Below are positions 32,801-42,574 of a stretch of 64,000 nucleotides of DNA, piece after piece. A model generated the notes under the pieces. That model searched no databases. It saw nothing but the letters and a program-made list of their open reading frames with translations, and was not told where the DNA came from. Position 1 is the first letter of the stretch; each line of letters begins with the position of its first letter. Source of the DNA: UBA7236 sp964463165 (GTDB lineage: Bacteria > Bacteroidota > Bacteroidia > Chitinophagales > BACL12); contig CAYXBK010000010.1 of the NCBI GenBank assembly GCA_964463165.1, positions 1 to 64,000 on the forward strand, written 5' to 3'. Made by a program: the position numbers and the translations under genes.

Positions 32801-34214
32801 CGCACCTGTTGAAACACTTGTCCGCTTGCTGATCAGTTTGAAACGTGTTACTGTAAACTATTCGCAGAATTACGGAACAACTATTCCGGGATTTATGCAG
32901 AACACCGAAATACTCGGTTTAAATACAGCTACCACCGCACCGGGCTGGGATTTTATTTTCGGATATCAGCCTTCTTATCAATGGATGGATAGTATTGCGC
33001 AAATAAGACAAATAAGTACTGCTACCAGTCTGAATTATTTATTCCTGCAAAATTATTCTGAGAATTTAGATGTCCGTGCCAATCTCGAACCATTAAAAGA
33101 TTTGCGTGTGGATTTAAATTTAAACAGAACCTATTCAAAAAATCATTCTGAATATTTTAAAAATACAAATACACTCGACGATCCTTTCTTCGATCATTTA
33201 AATGCAGTGGATGCAGGTAATTTCTCCATTAGTTACAGTATGATGGGAACCGTATTCGAGCATATTAATTCAACGGAAGTTTCTGCAACCTTCAAACAAT
33301 TTGAAGCGAACCGCGAAATATTATCACAACGCTGGCAGGAAGCAAACCCGACTTATTCGGATGGTGGATTTTTTAATCCGCTCGACAGCACTTTCAATCC
33401 GAATTATGCAGAAGGTTACGGTCCTTATTCACAGGATGTTTTGATTCCTGCATTTATTGCAGCTTATACCGGAAAAAATGCAGCCGACGTTCCGCTCGAC
33501 GGATTTAAACAAACACCAAAACCGAATTACAGAATTACCTATAATGGTTTGAGTAAATTGCCGGGCTTCAAAAAATTATTCTCGACATTTAATGTTTCGA
33601 GTGCATATACTTCCACATTATCACTCAGCAGTTTCGTAACGGATCTTGATTTCGACGGCAATTATTATTTATACGGCCATGTGGTGGATACACTCACCGG
33701 AAATTTTGTTTCATTGTATGATATTCCGAATATCGTGATGAATGAATCATTATCTCCATTAATTGGCATTGATGCAACATGGATAAACGGATTAACGACA
33801 AAATTCGATTTCAAAAAATCACGCACACTCACCATGAGTTTTATCGATTATCAGTTAACGGAAATTCATTCAACTGAATTTACCATCGGGCTCGGATATA
33901 AAATGACCGGTTTCGAATTTCCGTTTAAAATAAATGGCAAGCGCCCGAATCTGGAAAATGATCTCACATTTAAATTTGACATGAGTTTCCGCGATGATAT
34001 TACAACCAATTTCAGATTGGATCAGGATCTCAACGAACCCACCGGCGGCTTAACAAGTATTTCCATTTCTCCAACCATCGATTATGTGGTGAACGACCGC
34101 TTTAATGTGCAACTCTATTTCGACCGCCAGAAAACAATTCCGAAAATTTCAACTTCTTATCCGATCACTTCAACGAATGCGGGGATTAAGGTTAGGTTTA
34201 GTTTGAGTGAGTAG
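26895..34214 (+). CDS. sprA: Gliding motility/T9SS outer-membrane protein SprA
   Basis: A 2439-residue SprA, the very large outer-membrane barrel that forms the T9SS conduit and is needed for gliding in Flavobacterium. Recognisable family segments include GGCDVDIRPQGNVELTFGASFQNIQNPILT near residue 170, DDFEGSRSAYDLKFPF around 850 (SprA_N-type domain) and repeated amphipathic beta strands to the end. An acidic/lysine insert (SGAEEEEVVEDKK) lies near residue 1945. The start is most likely the TTG at 26895: an in-frame stop (26886-26888) lies three codons upstream, and the first Met is around residue 209. A hydrophobic N-terminal stretch (SLIGSAVGVVALTNFL) could act as a signal anchor. It exports the T9SS-tagged proteins in this window. 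Confidence 0.95.
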   Translation: MALGKFIPQSLIGSAVGVVALTNFLYQQPEVSRQSLSFSDAYYLSLPSPAPPADTDTLVYPFNDTPNSDFFNTDNNNFDLEPGPEVITPTVEYDPETDQYIYKEQVGDEYYRDPQYISYEDYLEAEGKKSIDDYWEERSEAANLLDGTGAIPTLHIGDENNNGCRLFGGCDVDIRPQGNVELTFGASFQNIQNPILTENQRKQGGFDFNMDINANVLGSIGEKLKLNFNYNTQATFDFENQIKLEYTGFEDEIVQKIEAGNVSLPLTTQLIPGTQSLFGIKTELKFGRLSVTNVLSQQKSQTQSIQIEGGAQKREFEIFADEYDENRHFFLSHYFRNHYEGWLSTLPYISSPINITKMEIWVTNTTGETQNTRDIVAFSDLGEPDSIYWGVINPAGTIHSLTPGGLPSNYANDLYQKLNGTTGTRDLNSVISTLSGPVFNMQAVQDFEKTRMRKLETTDYIYNSQLGTISLNTTLQPDDVLAIAYEYTYNGQTFQVGEFSSDLPPGVDTSNVLFMKMLKSTSAITQIPLWDLMMKNVYSLGAFQVSSEDFQLDVLYQDPGGGLKRYIPANNANVNGKPLIKLEGLDQLNNNNDPQPDGIFDFVSGVTINTQNGRVYFPVLEPFGSHMRSPQMFGNDIEAEKFAYDELYNETKTIALQFPQFDRYILKGEYKSSVSSEIYLGAFNLPKGSVQVTAGGQLLTENIDYTIDYSLGRLKIINESILNSGLPINVSFENNAFYGFQVKSLIGTRLDYWINDNFTLGATWLHLSERPYTQKVNIGDDPISNSMYGFDMNYTHDAPWLTRALDKLPVYDTKEPSTFSFTGEVARFQPGHSKAIGKGDEGTIYIDDFEGSRSAYDLKFPFASWVLASTPQGATDETGNILFPEATLFDSLEYGKNRAKLAWYNIDPLFNEENNPSQPDHLTNAELSNHYTITIDEREIFPQADFDQTALTQLSTFDLAYYPSERGQYNYDAQPTAYSFGANDTGGLAEPESRWGGIMRNLETNDFEAANIEFIEFWVMDPFDNKGPLGDQVEDPGYLYINLGNVSEDILKDSRMFFENGLPKDGTTTDLDQTSWGYVPRTLPITNAFDNDVSSRENQDKGFDGLNDGQENDYYFNYITQLQTIVNPDALAKAQADPSTDDYHYYRGGDYDNAGLSILERYKRYNNPQGNSPTTESSPESYPTAATTIPESEDLNNDFTLNETESYFQYRVKLEPNMENTNPFITDVVLAAHAFQDGTTDSIKWYQFKIPIDQYDSRIGSIQDFKSIRFIRMFMTEFADPTVLRFARLELVRNQWRRYDFSLLNPGEYLPDDNGNETDFNVSSVSIEENSGRQPIPYVLPPDVQREQTLGSGSSVSTFQQNEQALSMQICPLTDGDGRAIFKSLNIDLRKYGRMIMNVHTEPLPDAPLATLQDGDLHLFIRLGSDFTNNYYEYDVPLNVTELPLPPGTSDDPELRSAIWATLIDFALDSLVALKSERNKLEISPLTPFSSTQDDGNTITIIGNPDLGYVEEIMIGVRNPKELSGSGEEFCAEVWVNELRLTGIDEKGGWAALARADFKMADLGNFTLSGNMHTAGFGTLEQQIDERYIDNFYQYAASMNLELGKFLPPDVNLMLPLYASISESFSNPEFDPYELDVDLNDKVDDITETYGTDSADLYKKTVIDYIAIKSINLTNIRFERGDAAGTPMPWDKENFDLTLAYSQEYNSNPTLEYDKVDRYKGALGYSFNQKPKFITPFEKAIDKKYKWLQPVRDFNFNLLPTGYSFRTELNRQFGETLMRDIYGDGLIEPTFDKYFTWDRYYGIKFEPAKSLKVDFSATNNSRIDEPYGKIDTPEEKDTIWNNIKDFGRNINYRHTLAVNYTLPINKIPIFSWVTVKANYNSSYGWIAGSLGISDTLGNTINNTQAKTVNGEFNFRNLYNKSKFFKQYNSNTSPSNKDKRVDKVKKDEESGAEEEEVVEDKKTNKTPTVSAPVETLVRLLISLKRVTVNYSQNYGTTIPGFMQNTEILGLNTATTAPGWDFIFGYQPSYQWMDSIAQIRQISTATSLNYLFLQNYSENLDVRANLEPLKDLRVDLNLNRTYSKNHSEYFKNTNTLDDPFFDHLNAVDAGNFSISYSMMGTVFEHINSTEVSATFKQFEANREILSQRWQEANPTYSDGGFFNPLDSTFNPNYAEGYGPYSQDVLIPAFIAAYTGKNAADVPLDGFKQTPKPNYRITYNGLSKLPGFKKLFSTFNVSSAYTSTLSLSSFVTDLDFDGNYYLYGHVVDTLTGNFVSLYDIPNIVMNESLSPLIGIDATWINGLTTKFDFKKSRTLTMSFIDYQLTEIHSTEFTIGLGYKMTGFEFPFKINGKRPNLENDLTFKFDMSFRDDITTNFRLDQDLNEPTGGLTSISISPTIDYVVNDRFNVQLYFDRQKTIPKISTSYPITSTNAGIKVRFSLSE

Positions 34215-34217
34215 GGC

Positions 34218-34250
34218 GTGTTCGAGTGCTCGTGTGTTCGTGTGTTCACG
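34218..34250. repeat. Short GTGTTCG-type repeat after sprA
   Basis: Four imperfect 8-nt units (CGTGTTCG, AGTGCTCG, TGTGTTCG, TGTGTTCA) immediately follow the sprA stop. They are the reverse complement of the ACACGAAC units at 22410-22455. Confidence 0.6.
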
Positions 34251-34343
34251 GCTGATGCGAAAGAAAATTGCTGATTATTTTAATTATGATTTGAATATGG
34301 ATTAAATTGTAATGAAATAGGGTGATAGTTTATCTGATATTCC

Positions 34344-36090
<1,747 letters not shown>

Positions 36091-36103
36091 CCCTTCAAAA
36101 CTT

Positions 36104-36111
36104 TATCTTTG
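36104..36111 (+). promoter_or_regulatory. Putative -7 element of gcvH
   Basis: TATCTTTG, 15 nt before the gcvH ATG, matches TAnnTTTG. It is placed just outside the repeat. Confidence 0.4.
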
Positions 36112-36126
36112 CGCAAAACTTAATCA

Positions 36127-36504
36127 ATGAATTTTCCTGAGAATTTAAAGTACACAAAGGACCACGAATGGGTTCTGATCGAAGGCAATATAGCAACTAT
36201 CGGCATTACGGATTTTGCACAGCGTGAGCTGGGCGATATCGTTTATGTGGAGATCGACACCGTTGGTGAATCCATGACAAAAGAAGCAACTTTCGGAACC
36301 GTTGAAGCAGTGAAGACCGTTTCGGATCTGTTTATGCCGGTATCAGGAAAAATTCTCGAATTCAATAAATCTCTTGAATCTGCACCGGAAGCTGTGAACC
36401 AGGATCCTTATGGCAAAGGCTGGATGATCAAGATCGAAATTTCCGATCCTTCAGAAATCGATGCATTGCTCACTGCAGAGCAATACGGTGAACTCGTTTC
36501 TTAA
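36127..36504 (+). CDS. gcvH: Glycine cleavage system H protein
   Basis: A 125-residue lipoyl carrier of the glycine cleavage complex; K63 in GTVEAVKTVSDL is the lipoylation site, and the flanking WVLIEGNIATIGITDFAQRELGDIVYVEI and MPVSGKILEFNKSLE are typical. Cytosolic. It shares one base with the VanZ gene (stop TAA/start ATG), so they are co-transcribed. The gcvP/gcvT genes are not in the window. Confidence 0.98.
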   Translation: MNFPENLKYTKDHEWVLIEGNIATIGITDFAQRELGDIVYVEIDTVGESMTKEATFGTVEAVKTVSDLFMPVSGKILEFNKSLESAPEAVNQDPYGKGWMIKIEISDPSEIDALLTAEQYGELVS

Positions 36505-36884
36505 TGATACGCAAAACCATTTTCTGGGCCTGGGCCGCATTTGGATGGGCCGCAGTTATTATGGTGGTTTCCGTAATTCCGGGCGAAGATCTCCCTTCCG
36601 TTTCCATCTGGGAAGCAGATAAAGTCTTTCATGCATTGGTTTATGCCTTACTTACTTTTTTCAGCTGGCAATATCTCCGGAAAAAATATCCGGCTTTCAA
36701 CCTGCAAAAAAATCTTTTAAAAGTTGCCGGTTTATGCATTCTCTACGGTTTTTTCATCGAACTGATACAACTGGCCCTGCCAACAAGGTCGTTCGATTTA
36801 TATGATGCACTTGCAAATTCCATCGGCTGTCTTCTTGCTGTCTTAATCCTGCTGCTTGCCGGCAGGGCAACTAAAAAACAATAA
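36504..36884 (+). CDS. VanZ-like membrane protein
   Basis: A 126-residue membrane protein of the VanZ family with about four helices, seen in DKVFHALVYALLTFFSWQYL and YGFFIELIQLALPTRSFDLYDALANSIGCLLAVLI (the conserved E, R, D and N positions are all present). Family members are small membrane proteins, one linked to teicoplanin resistance; here the function is not known. It is coupled to gcvH by a 1-nt overlap. Confidence 0.92.
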   Translation: MIRKTIFWAWAAFGWAAVIMVVSVIPGEDLPSVSIWEADKVFHALVYALLTFFSWQYLRKKYPAFNLQKNLLKVAGLCILYGFFIELIQLALPTRSFDLYDALANSIGCLLAVLILLLAGRATKKQ

Positions 36885-36987
36885 CAGGGTTTATTTTTAC
36901 ATAAGTTTTATGAGCCACCAGCCGTTTATCAAACCGGATTGTGGATTCGTTTTTGCAATACCAAATCCGATTTACCCGCATTCATAA

Positions 36988-37758
36988 ATGCAAGAGGAAG
37001 AAAAATATTTGAAACAGAGTTTTGACGATATCGTTTTCGAGAAGCGTAATAAATTATATGGTTCGTATTTCCTGCGCACCATCATACCATCAAATACAAA
37101 ATTGAGTTTGTTTGCAAGTTCCCTTGTGGTGTTAGTATTAACTGCCCTTTTATATATTGATTTCAGCTTTTTGAAAAAAACACCCCAGCCGGTTTATATC
37201 AATACCGAAGTGTTTTTATCCGACCCGCCACCTTTATATGAAACATTGCCGCCCGCTGTTCCGCCTGCAATGAAAAAAATAGAATCAGATGAATTGGCGG
37301 AAATGGATGTGAAAAAAGATGATGAGGTGAAAGAGGATATGAAAGCAATTTCAGAAGAAAAATCTGATTCTTCTTCAACAGGAACATCTGAAACCGGCAT
37401 TTCTACAAATTCAGAAAAATCAGGAGATGGCAATGCGATTTATTATAATCCTGAAAAGTGGCCAGAATATCCAGGCGGTATGACAGGATTGAAGAAATAT
37501 TTACGGGACAATGTCGATTATCCGAAAGTGGCGCATGAAAATAATATTACGGGCACTGTGGTAGTTTATTTTGTGGTGGAGGTGGATGGCAGTGTTTCTG
37601 ATGTGAAAATAATCACGGGCATCGGCGGCGGATGCGATGAAGAGGCAATTAAAACCGTCATGGAAATGCGCAAATGGAAACCGGGCATGAACGGCGGCCA
37701 TCCGGTGCGTGTAGGTACCAAATTGCCGATCACATTTAATTTAGGCAGCGGCGGATAA
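36988..37758 (+). CDS. tonB: TonB-family energy transducer
   Basis: A 256-residue inner-membrane TonB: an N-terminal cytosolic segment with the Bacteroidota signature (QSFDDIVFEKRNKLYGSYFLR), one TM helix (about 40-55), a Pro-, Glu- and Lys-rich periplasmic linker and the C-terminal TonB domain (about 155-256: YPGGMTGLKKYLRDNVDYP, GTVVVYFVVEVDGSVSDVKI, RKWKPGMNGG). It couples the proton-motive force to outer-membrane receptors. No ExbB/ExbD genes lie nearby. Confidence 0.95.
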   Translation: MQEEEKYLKQSFDDIVFEKRNKLYGSYFLRTIIPSNTKLSLFASSLVVLVLTALLYIDFSFLKKTPQPVYINTEVFLSDPPPLYETLPPAVPPAMKKIESDELAEMDVKKDDEVKEDMKAISEEKSDSSSTGTSETGISTNSEKSGDGNAIYYNPEKWPEYPGGMTGLKKYLRDNVDYPKVAHENNITGTVVVYFVVEVDGSVSDVKIITGIGGGCDEEAIKTVMEMRKWKPGMNGGHPVRVGTKLPITFNLGSGG

Positions 37759-37832
37759 ACCTTTGTTAAGGTTTGTTAGTTTATTGAGTATGAAATCAGG
37801 AAAGGGGTATAATTTTCGTTAATTTGCAAGGC

Positions 37833-39647
37833 ATGAAAAAAGCAGCGGCTTATTTATCGTTTTTGTTTTTTCTAATGGTTACAGGTTTTGTATCTGCGCA
37901 AACAGATGCACAACTTGCTTCGCAGTACATGACAAATGGTGAATATGAAAAAGCAGCCGACCTCTATAAAAAACTCTACAACGAAAACCCGAACGCAAAC
38001 TATAAAAATTATTATAAATGCCTTTTAGCGATTAATGATTACGACGGCGTTGAAAAATTAGTAGATAAGCAATTAAAAAAAACACCGGAAAATCTCACTT
38101 TATATGTCGACTTAGGTTATGCTTACGAAAAGCAGGGAAAAAATAAAGAGCGTGATGCCGTTTATCAGAAAGCGATAAATAATATTAAAGATCAGAAACA
38201 ACAGGTAGTGCAATTGGCAAATGCATTTCTCACTTTCGATCTGATCGATCTTGCCATTCAAACTTATGAAAAAGGTCAGAAAAATGTTGATGGATATAGT
38301 TTTAATTATGAATTGGCAGGATTGATTTACCGGAAAGGCGATCTCGATCTTTCCATCGATTTATATCTCGATTACCTCGTTGAAGATATGCAGTCCGGTT
38401 TTTCAAAAACAACTTCTGCTTTCACAAAAATACTGGATGAAGAAAAGGACCACGCTTTATTGCAATCCAAAATCATTGAACGAATCCAGAAATCCGGGAA
38501 TGATATTTTATATTCCGAATTGCTGATCTGGGATTATGTGCAGCAAAAAGATTTTGAAGGTGCATTTATTCAGGCAAAAGCATTGGATAAAAGATATAAA
38601 GAAAATGGCGAACGTGTTTTTGACCTCGCCGAAACAGCAAAAACGGAAGGGCAATTTGATGCAGCTATTGATTGCTATACCTATATCATTTCAAAAGGAA
38701 AAGAAACACCCTATTATTTCAGTGCGAAGAATGGAATTTTAAATTGCCGCAAACAAAAAATTTTCAATACAAATACGTATACACAACAGGATATTGACGA
38801 ATTAAAAGCGAGTTACCTCGATTTCCTGAATGAATATCAGCGACAGGATATCCGCTATGCAACTGTTACAGACGACCTTGCAAAACTCGAAGCATTTTAT
38901 ATTCACGATTATCCGAAAGCAATTGAATTATTGGAAACGGTTGTGAATTTACCTTCACTCACTGCCTCCGATAAAGCGCAATTTAAAATTGACCTCGGCG
39001 ATTTTTATTTAATTTCAGGAGATGTATGGGAAGCAACCTTGTTATACAGCCAGGTAGATAAATTAATGAAAGATGAACCTCTTGGTGAACTGGCAAGATA
39101 TAAAAATGCAAAACTCGCATATTACCGCGGCGATTTTTATTATGCGCAGGGTTTACTCGATGTGTTGAAAGCCGCAACAACCGAACTGGTTGCAAATGAT
39201 GCAATGAAATTATCGGTTTTCATTACTGAAAATCTCGGCCTTGATTCCGTGCTCGAACCGATGAAATTATTTTCCGAAGCAGATCTGCTGGTTTTTCAAA
39301 ATAAAATTCCGGAAGCAATTGTTGTTCTCGATACACTCTCGAAAGATTTTCCCGGACATATGCTTACGGATGATATTTTATTTTTAAAAGCGCAGATCGA
39401 ATTAAAAAATAAAAACGTAGACAGTGCCGTAAAATATCTCGAGGAAATCAGGCAAACATTTGCATTTGATTTATTGGCAGACGATGCCATATTCAAACTC
39501 GGTGAAATTTATCAATACGATTATAAAGATCTGGAAAAAGCAAAGCTCTGCTACGAACAAATCATTCTGAATTATAAAGACTCACTTTATGTAAATGAAG
39601 CAAGGAAGAGATTCAGGGAGTTGCGTGGAGATAAATTGGAGCGGTAA
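37833..39647 (+). CDS. Exported TPR protein
   Basis: A 604-residue exported protein: signal peptide MKKAAAYLSFLFFLMVTGF cleaved near VSAQ, then TPR units in the first ~150 residues (ASQYMTNGEYEKAADLYKKLY, LYVDLGYAYEKQGKNKERD) and again in the last third (AIVVLDTLSKDF, AVKYLEEI, KLGEIYQYDYKDLEKAKLCYEQII). It has no lipobox or T9SS tail, so is probably periplasmic. The last TPR block resembles those of BamD/YbgF-type scaffold proteins. The TTG three codons upstream is not used as the start. Confidence 0.88.
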   Translation: MKKAAAYLSFLFFLMVTGFVSAQTDAQLASQYMTNGEYEKAADLYKKLYNENPNANYKNYYKCLLAINDYDGVEKLVDKQLKKTPENLTLYVDLGYAYEKQGKNKERDAVYQKAINNIKDQKQQVVQLANAFLTFDLIDLAIQTYEKGQKNVDGYSFNYELAGLIYRKGDLDLSIDLYLDYLVEDMQSGFSKTTSAFTKILDEEKDHALLQSKIIERIQKSGNDILYSELLIWDYVQQKDFEGAFIQAKALDKRYKENGERVFDLAETAKTEGQFDAAIDCYTYIISKGKETPYYFSAKNGILNCRKQKIFNTNTYTQQDIDELKASYLDFLNEYQRQDIRYATVTDDLAKLEAFYIHDYPKAIELLETVVNLPSLTASDKAQFKIDLGDFYLISGDVWEATLLYSQVDKLMKDEPLGELARYKNAKLAYYRGDFYYAQGLLDVLKAATTELVANDAMKLSVFITENLGLDSVLEPMKLFSEADLLVFQNKIPEAIVVLDTLSKDFPGHMLTDDILFLKAQIELKNKNVDSAVKYLEEIRQTFAFDLLADDAIFKLGEIYQYDYKDLEKAKLCYEQIILNYKDSLYVNEARKRFRELRGDKLER

Positions 39648-39650
39648 GGA

Positions 39651-39798
39651 TTCAAGAGCCAGGAGTCAGGAATCAGGATTGCTGGCGCAGCAACTCAGAA
39701 CTCAGAACTCAGAACTCGGAACCCCGAACTCTGAACCCGAACTCTGAACCCCAAACTCTGAACTCCGAACCCGGAACCCCGAACTCTGAACCACCACA
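39651..39798. repeat. Mosaic intergenic repeat, locus 4
   Basis: GAGTCAG-like units (39651-39680), a truncated core GCTGGCGCAGCAAC (from 39681) and degenerate GAAC(T/C)C(T/C/A/G) heptads to about 39798. Same order and orientation as locus 3, lacking the GCAGGCAGG block. Confidence 0.85.
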
Positions 39799-39850
39799 AA
39801 CAACATCAAACTTTTTCTTTCCCCCCTGAACTGCGAACTTTACCCTCATA

Positions 39851-40153
39851 ATGTACATCTACAACGTAACCGTAAAAATTGAAACGCACCGGGCTGATGA
39901 ATGGCTCACATGGATGCGTGAAAAACATATTCCTGATGTGATGGCAACCGGGTATTTTCAGGATCACCGCATCTGCCGTTTAATTGATGAGGGCGATCTC
40001 GACGGTGTTACTTTTGTTGTGCAGTATACATTTGAGATCATTGACGATTTTCTTACCTACCAGCTGGCAGCTGCACCATCTTTACAACGTGAACATTCCG
40101 AAAAATTCGGCAACGATTTTCTTGCGGTCCGTACATTGATGGAAGTGATTTAA
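39851..40153 (+). CDS. DUF4286 family protein
   Basis: A 100-residue protein of the DUF4286 group (MYIYNVTVKIETHRADEWLTWMREKHIPDVMATGYF, then YQLAAAPSLQREHSEKFGNDFLAVRTLM). The fold is expected to be a ferredoxin-like barrel; function is unknown. It begins the carotenoid operon, 46 nt ahead of crtI, and may be co-transcribed with it. Confidence 0.88.
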   Translation: MYIYNVTVKIETHRADEWLTWMREKHIPDVMATGYFQDHRICRLIDEGDLDGVTFVVQYTFEIIDDFLTYQLAAAPSLQREHSEKFGNDFLAVRTLMEVI

Positions 40154-40199
40154 TTCATTTTTGAACAAGCGGCGCACTCTTTTGTTATGCATTCCGGTC

Positions 40200-41711
40200 A
40201 TGACAAAGAAAGCAATTGTTATTGGTGCAGGATTCAGCGGATTATCAGCTGCATGTGAATTGGCGAAAAACGGTATGGAAGTAACCGTTTTTGAAAAAAA
40301 TGAATCAGCCGGTGGCAGAGCATCGGTTTTTTCTGAAGATGGATTTACATTCGATATGGGCCCGAGCTGGTACTGGATGCCCGATATTTTCGAATGGTTT
40401 TTTGATCAGTACGGAAATGAAGTGCAGGATTTTTACGACCTCGTTCGTCTTGATCCCGGTTACCGGATCTTTTTTTCCAAAGAAGAAATAATTGATATAC
40501 CTGCCTCCCGTGAAAAACTCTCCGCACTCTTTGAATCCATTGAACCGGGCGCATCAGTTCACCTCGATAAGTTTTTAAAAGACGCTGAAATAAAATATGA
40601 GATCAGCATGCGTGATTTTATATTTAAACCATGCAATTCGGTATTTGAATTTGCCGATCAGCGAATTTTGAAAAATATTTTCCGGATGAATTTATTTTCA
40701 TCGCTCGGAAAAGAAGTGGATCATAAATTCAAAGATGAACGGCTCCGGAAAATTTTAAAATTTCCCGTCTATTTTCTTGGCGCCCTGCCTTCCAATACGC
40801 CTGCACTTTATTCGATTTTAAATTATGCCGACCTTGTTTTGGGTACCTGGTATCCCATGGGCGGTATGTATAAAATAGTTGAAGCAATGCAAAAAACTGC
40901 TGAAAGGATGGGTGTGCAATTTAAATTTGATTCTCCTGTTGAAGAAATCGTTACACAAAATGGAATTGCGGAAGGGATCATTTCTAAGGATCAACTCATT
41001 TTATCAGATTATGTAATTGCTTCTGCCGACTATCAGCATACTGAAAAAACAATGCTGCCGGAAAAGGAAAAAAATTATACCGATGCATATTGGGAGAAAA
41101 AAATATTTGCACCTTCCTGCCTGATTTATTTTCTCGGCGTGCATGGAAAAGTAAGCAATCTCCTGCACCATAATTTGTTTTTTGACCAGTCGTTTGAAGT
41201 ATTTGCAGATGAAATTTATACAACACCCCGCTGGCCATCCAATCCTTTATTTTATGTTTCAGCACCTTCGAAAACAGACGGAACCGTTGCACCTGAAGGA
41301 GATGAAAATCTTTTTATCCTGATCCCTGTCGCCCCCGGCCTGACTGATTCGAATGAGATCCGCGAAAAATATTTTTCGCTTGTAATGAACAGGCTGGAAG
41401 AATTTACCGGCGAAAACATTCGCAACAGAATCAATGTGAAAAAATGTTTTGCACCTGCCGATTTCACAAGAAGGTATAATGCTTATAAGGGAAATGCATA
41501 CGGCCTTGCAAATACATTGATGCAAACAGCAATTTTCAAACCGGCCATGCGCAATAAAAACGTGCGGAATTTATTTTATGCCGGCCAATTAACTGTTCCC
41601 GGCCCCGGTGTGCCGCCTGCAATTATTTCCGGACATATCGCTGCGCAGGAAGTTATAAAATATGCAAAAAAGGGCAAACGGATTGAACAATCCGAAAAAA
41701 AATTGGTTTAG
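40200..41711 (+). CDS. crtI: Phytoene desaturase
   Basis: A 503-residue FAD-dependent desaturase converting phytoene to lycopene; membrane-associated. The start is the ATG at 40200 (MTKKAIVIGAGFSGLSAACELAKNGMEVTVFEKN), a GxGxxG FAD fold; a TTG 13 codons upstream is not needed. Also seen: GGRASVFSEDGFTFDMGPSWYW, and a C-terminal AGQLTVPGPGVPPAIISGHIAAQEV typical of CrtI. It is followed by crtB, a fused cyclase and crtZ. Confidence 0.96.
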   Translation: MTKKAIVIGAGFSGLSAACELAKNGMEVTVFEKNESAGGRASVFSEDGFTFDMGPSWYWMPDIFEWFFDQYGNEVQDFYDLVRLDPGYRIFFSKEEIIDIPASREKLSALFESIEPGASVHLDKFLKDAEIKYEISMRDFIFKPCNSVFEFADQRILKNIFRMNLFSSLGKEVDHKFKDERLRKILKFPVYFLGALPSNTPALYSILNYADLVLGTWYPMGGMYKIVEAMQKTAERMGVQFKFDSPVEEIVTQNGIAEGIISKDQLILSDYVIASADYQHTEKTMLPEKEKNYTDAYWEKKIFAPSCLIYFLGVHGKVSNLLHHNLFFDQSFEVFADEIYTTPRWPSNPLFYVSAPSKTDGTVAPEGDENLFILIPVAPGLTDSNEIREKYFSLVMNRLEEFTGENIRNRINVKKCFAPADFTRRYNAYKGNAYGLANTLMQTAIFKPAMRNKNVRNLFYAGQLTVPGPGVPPAIISGHIAAQEVIKYAKKGKRIEQSEKKLV

Positions 41712-41728
41712 TTGCTATTCATAGAGGT

Positions 41729-42574
41729 ATGCTGGAACTATATCATAAATCATCGTTTATCTGCAGCAGGAAAGTGACGGAACTTTACAGTACTTCGTTC
41801 ACATTAGGTATTAAAGCATTGGATAAAAAATTTCACAATGCGATCTACGGCATTTATGGTTTCGTGCGCTATGCAGATGAAATTGTGGATACGTTTCACG
41901 ACTGGGATAAAGAAAAATTATTGAATAAATTCAAACAGGATACGTTTGAGGCGATCGACCAGAAAATTTCTTTAAATCCGGTCCTCCATGCATTTCAGTT
42001 AACCGTTCATAAATATCAGATCCCGCATGAACTGATAGAAGCATTTTTAAGGAGTATGGAAATGGATCTGCATTTTTCAAATTATAAGCAGGCCCATTAT
42101 GAAGAATATATTTACGGCAGTGCAGAAGTTGTAGGGCTGATGTGCCTCAAAGTATTTTGTGATGGCGATGAAAAATTATATCGTGCATTGGTTCCTTCGG
42201 CAAGAAGCCTGGGTGCTGCCTTTCAAAAAGTAAATTTCCTGCGTGATATCCGTTCAGATTATAAAGAGCGGGGCCGCGTGTATTTCCCGGATGTGGATTT
42301 TGAGAATTTTTGTAAAGCATCAAAAGAAAAAATTGAAGCTGAAATTGAAATTGATTTTGAAAAAGCATTTGACGGAATTTTAAAATTACCCGTGCACGCC
42401 CGCTTCGGAGTGTATCTGGCCTATAAATATTATTTGAAATTGTTTCAAAAGATCAGGCAAACCGAGGCGTCCGAAATTATGCAGGCCCGTATCCGCGTTT
42501 CCGATAAAAATAAAATCGCTTTATGGATCGCATCCTATTTTAATTCAACTATTTTAGGAATATATCCGCGATGA
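41729..42574 (+). CDS. crtB: Phytoene synthase
   Basis: A 281-residue prenyl-transferase condensing two geranylgeranyl-PP to phytoene. Two Asp-rich motifs are visible: YADEIVDTFHD and the later FLRDIRSDYKERGRVYFPDVDF. Start and length are standard; 17 nt after crtI and overlapping the next gene by 4 nt. No GGPP synthase (crtE) is in the window, so precursor supply must come from elsewhere. Confidence 0.95.
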   Translation: MLELYHKSSFICSRKVTELYSTSFTLGIKALDKKFHNAIYGIYGFVRYADEIVDTFHDWDKEKLLNKFKQDTFEAIDQKISLNPVLHAFQLTVHKYQIPHELIEAFLRSMEMDLHFSNYKQAHYEEYIYGSAEVVGLMCLKVFCDGDEKLYRALVPSARSLGAAFQKVNFLRDIRSDYKERGRVYFPDVDFENFCKASKEKIEAEIEIDFEKAFDGILKLPVHARFGVYLAYKYYLKLFQKIRQTEASEIMQARIRVSDKNKIALWIASYFNSTILGIYPR

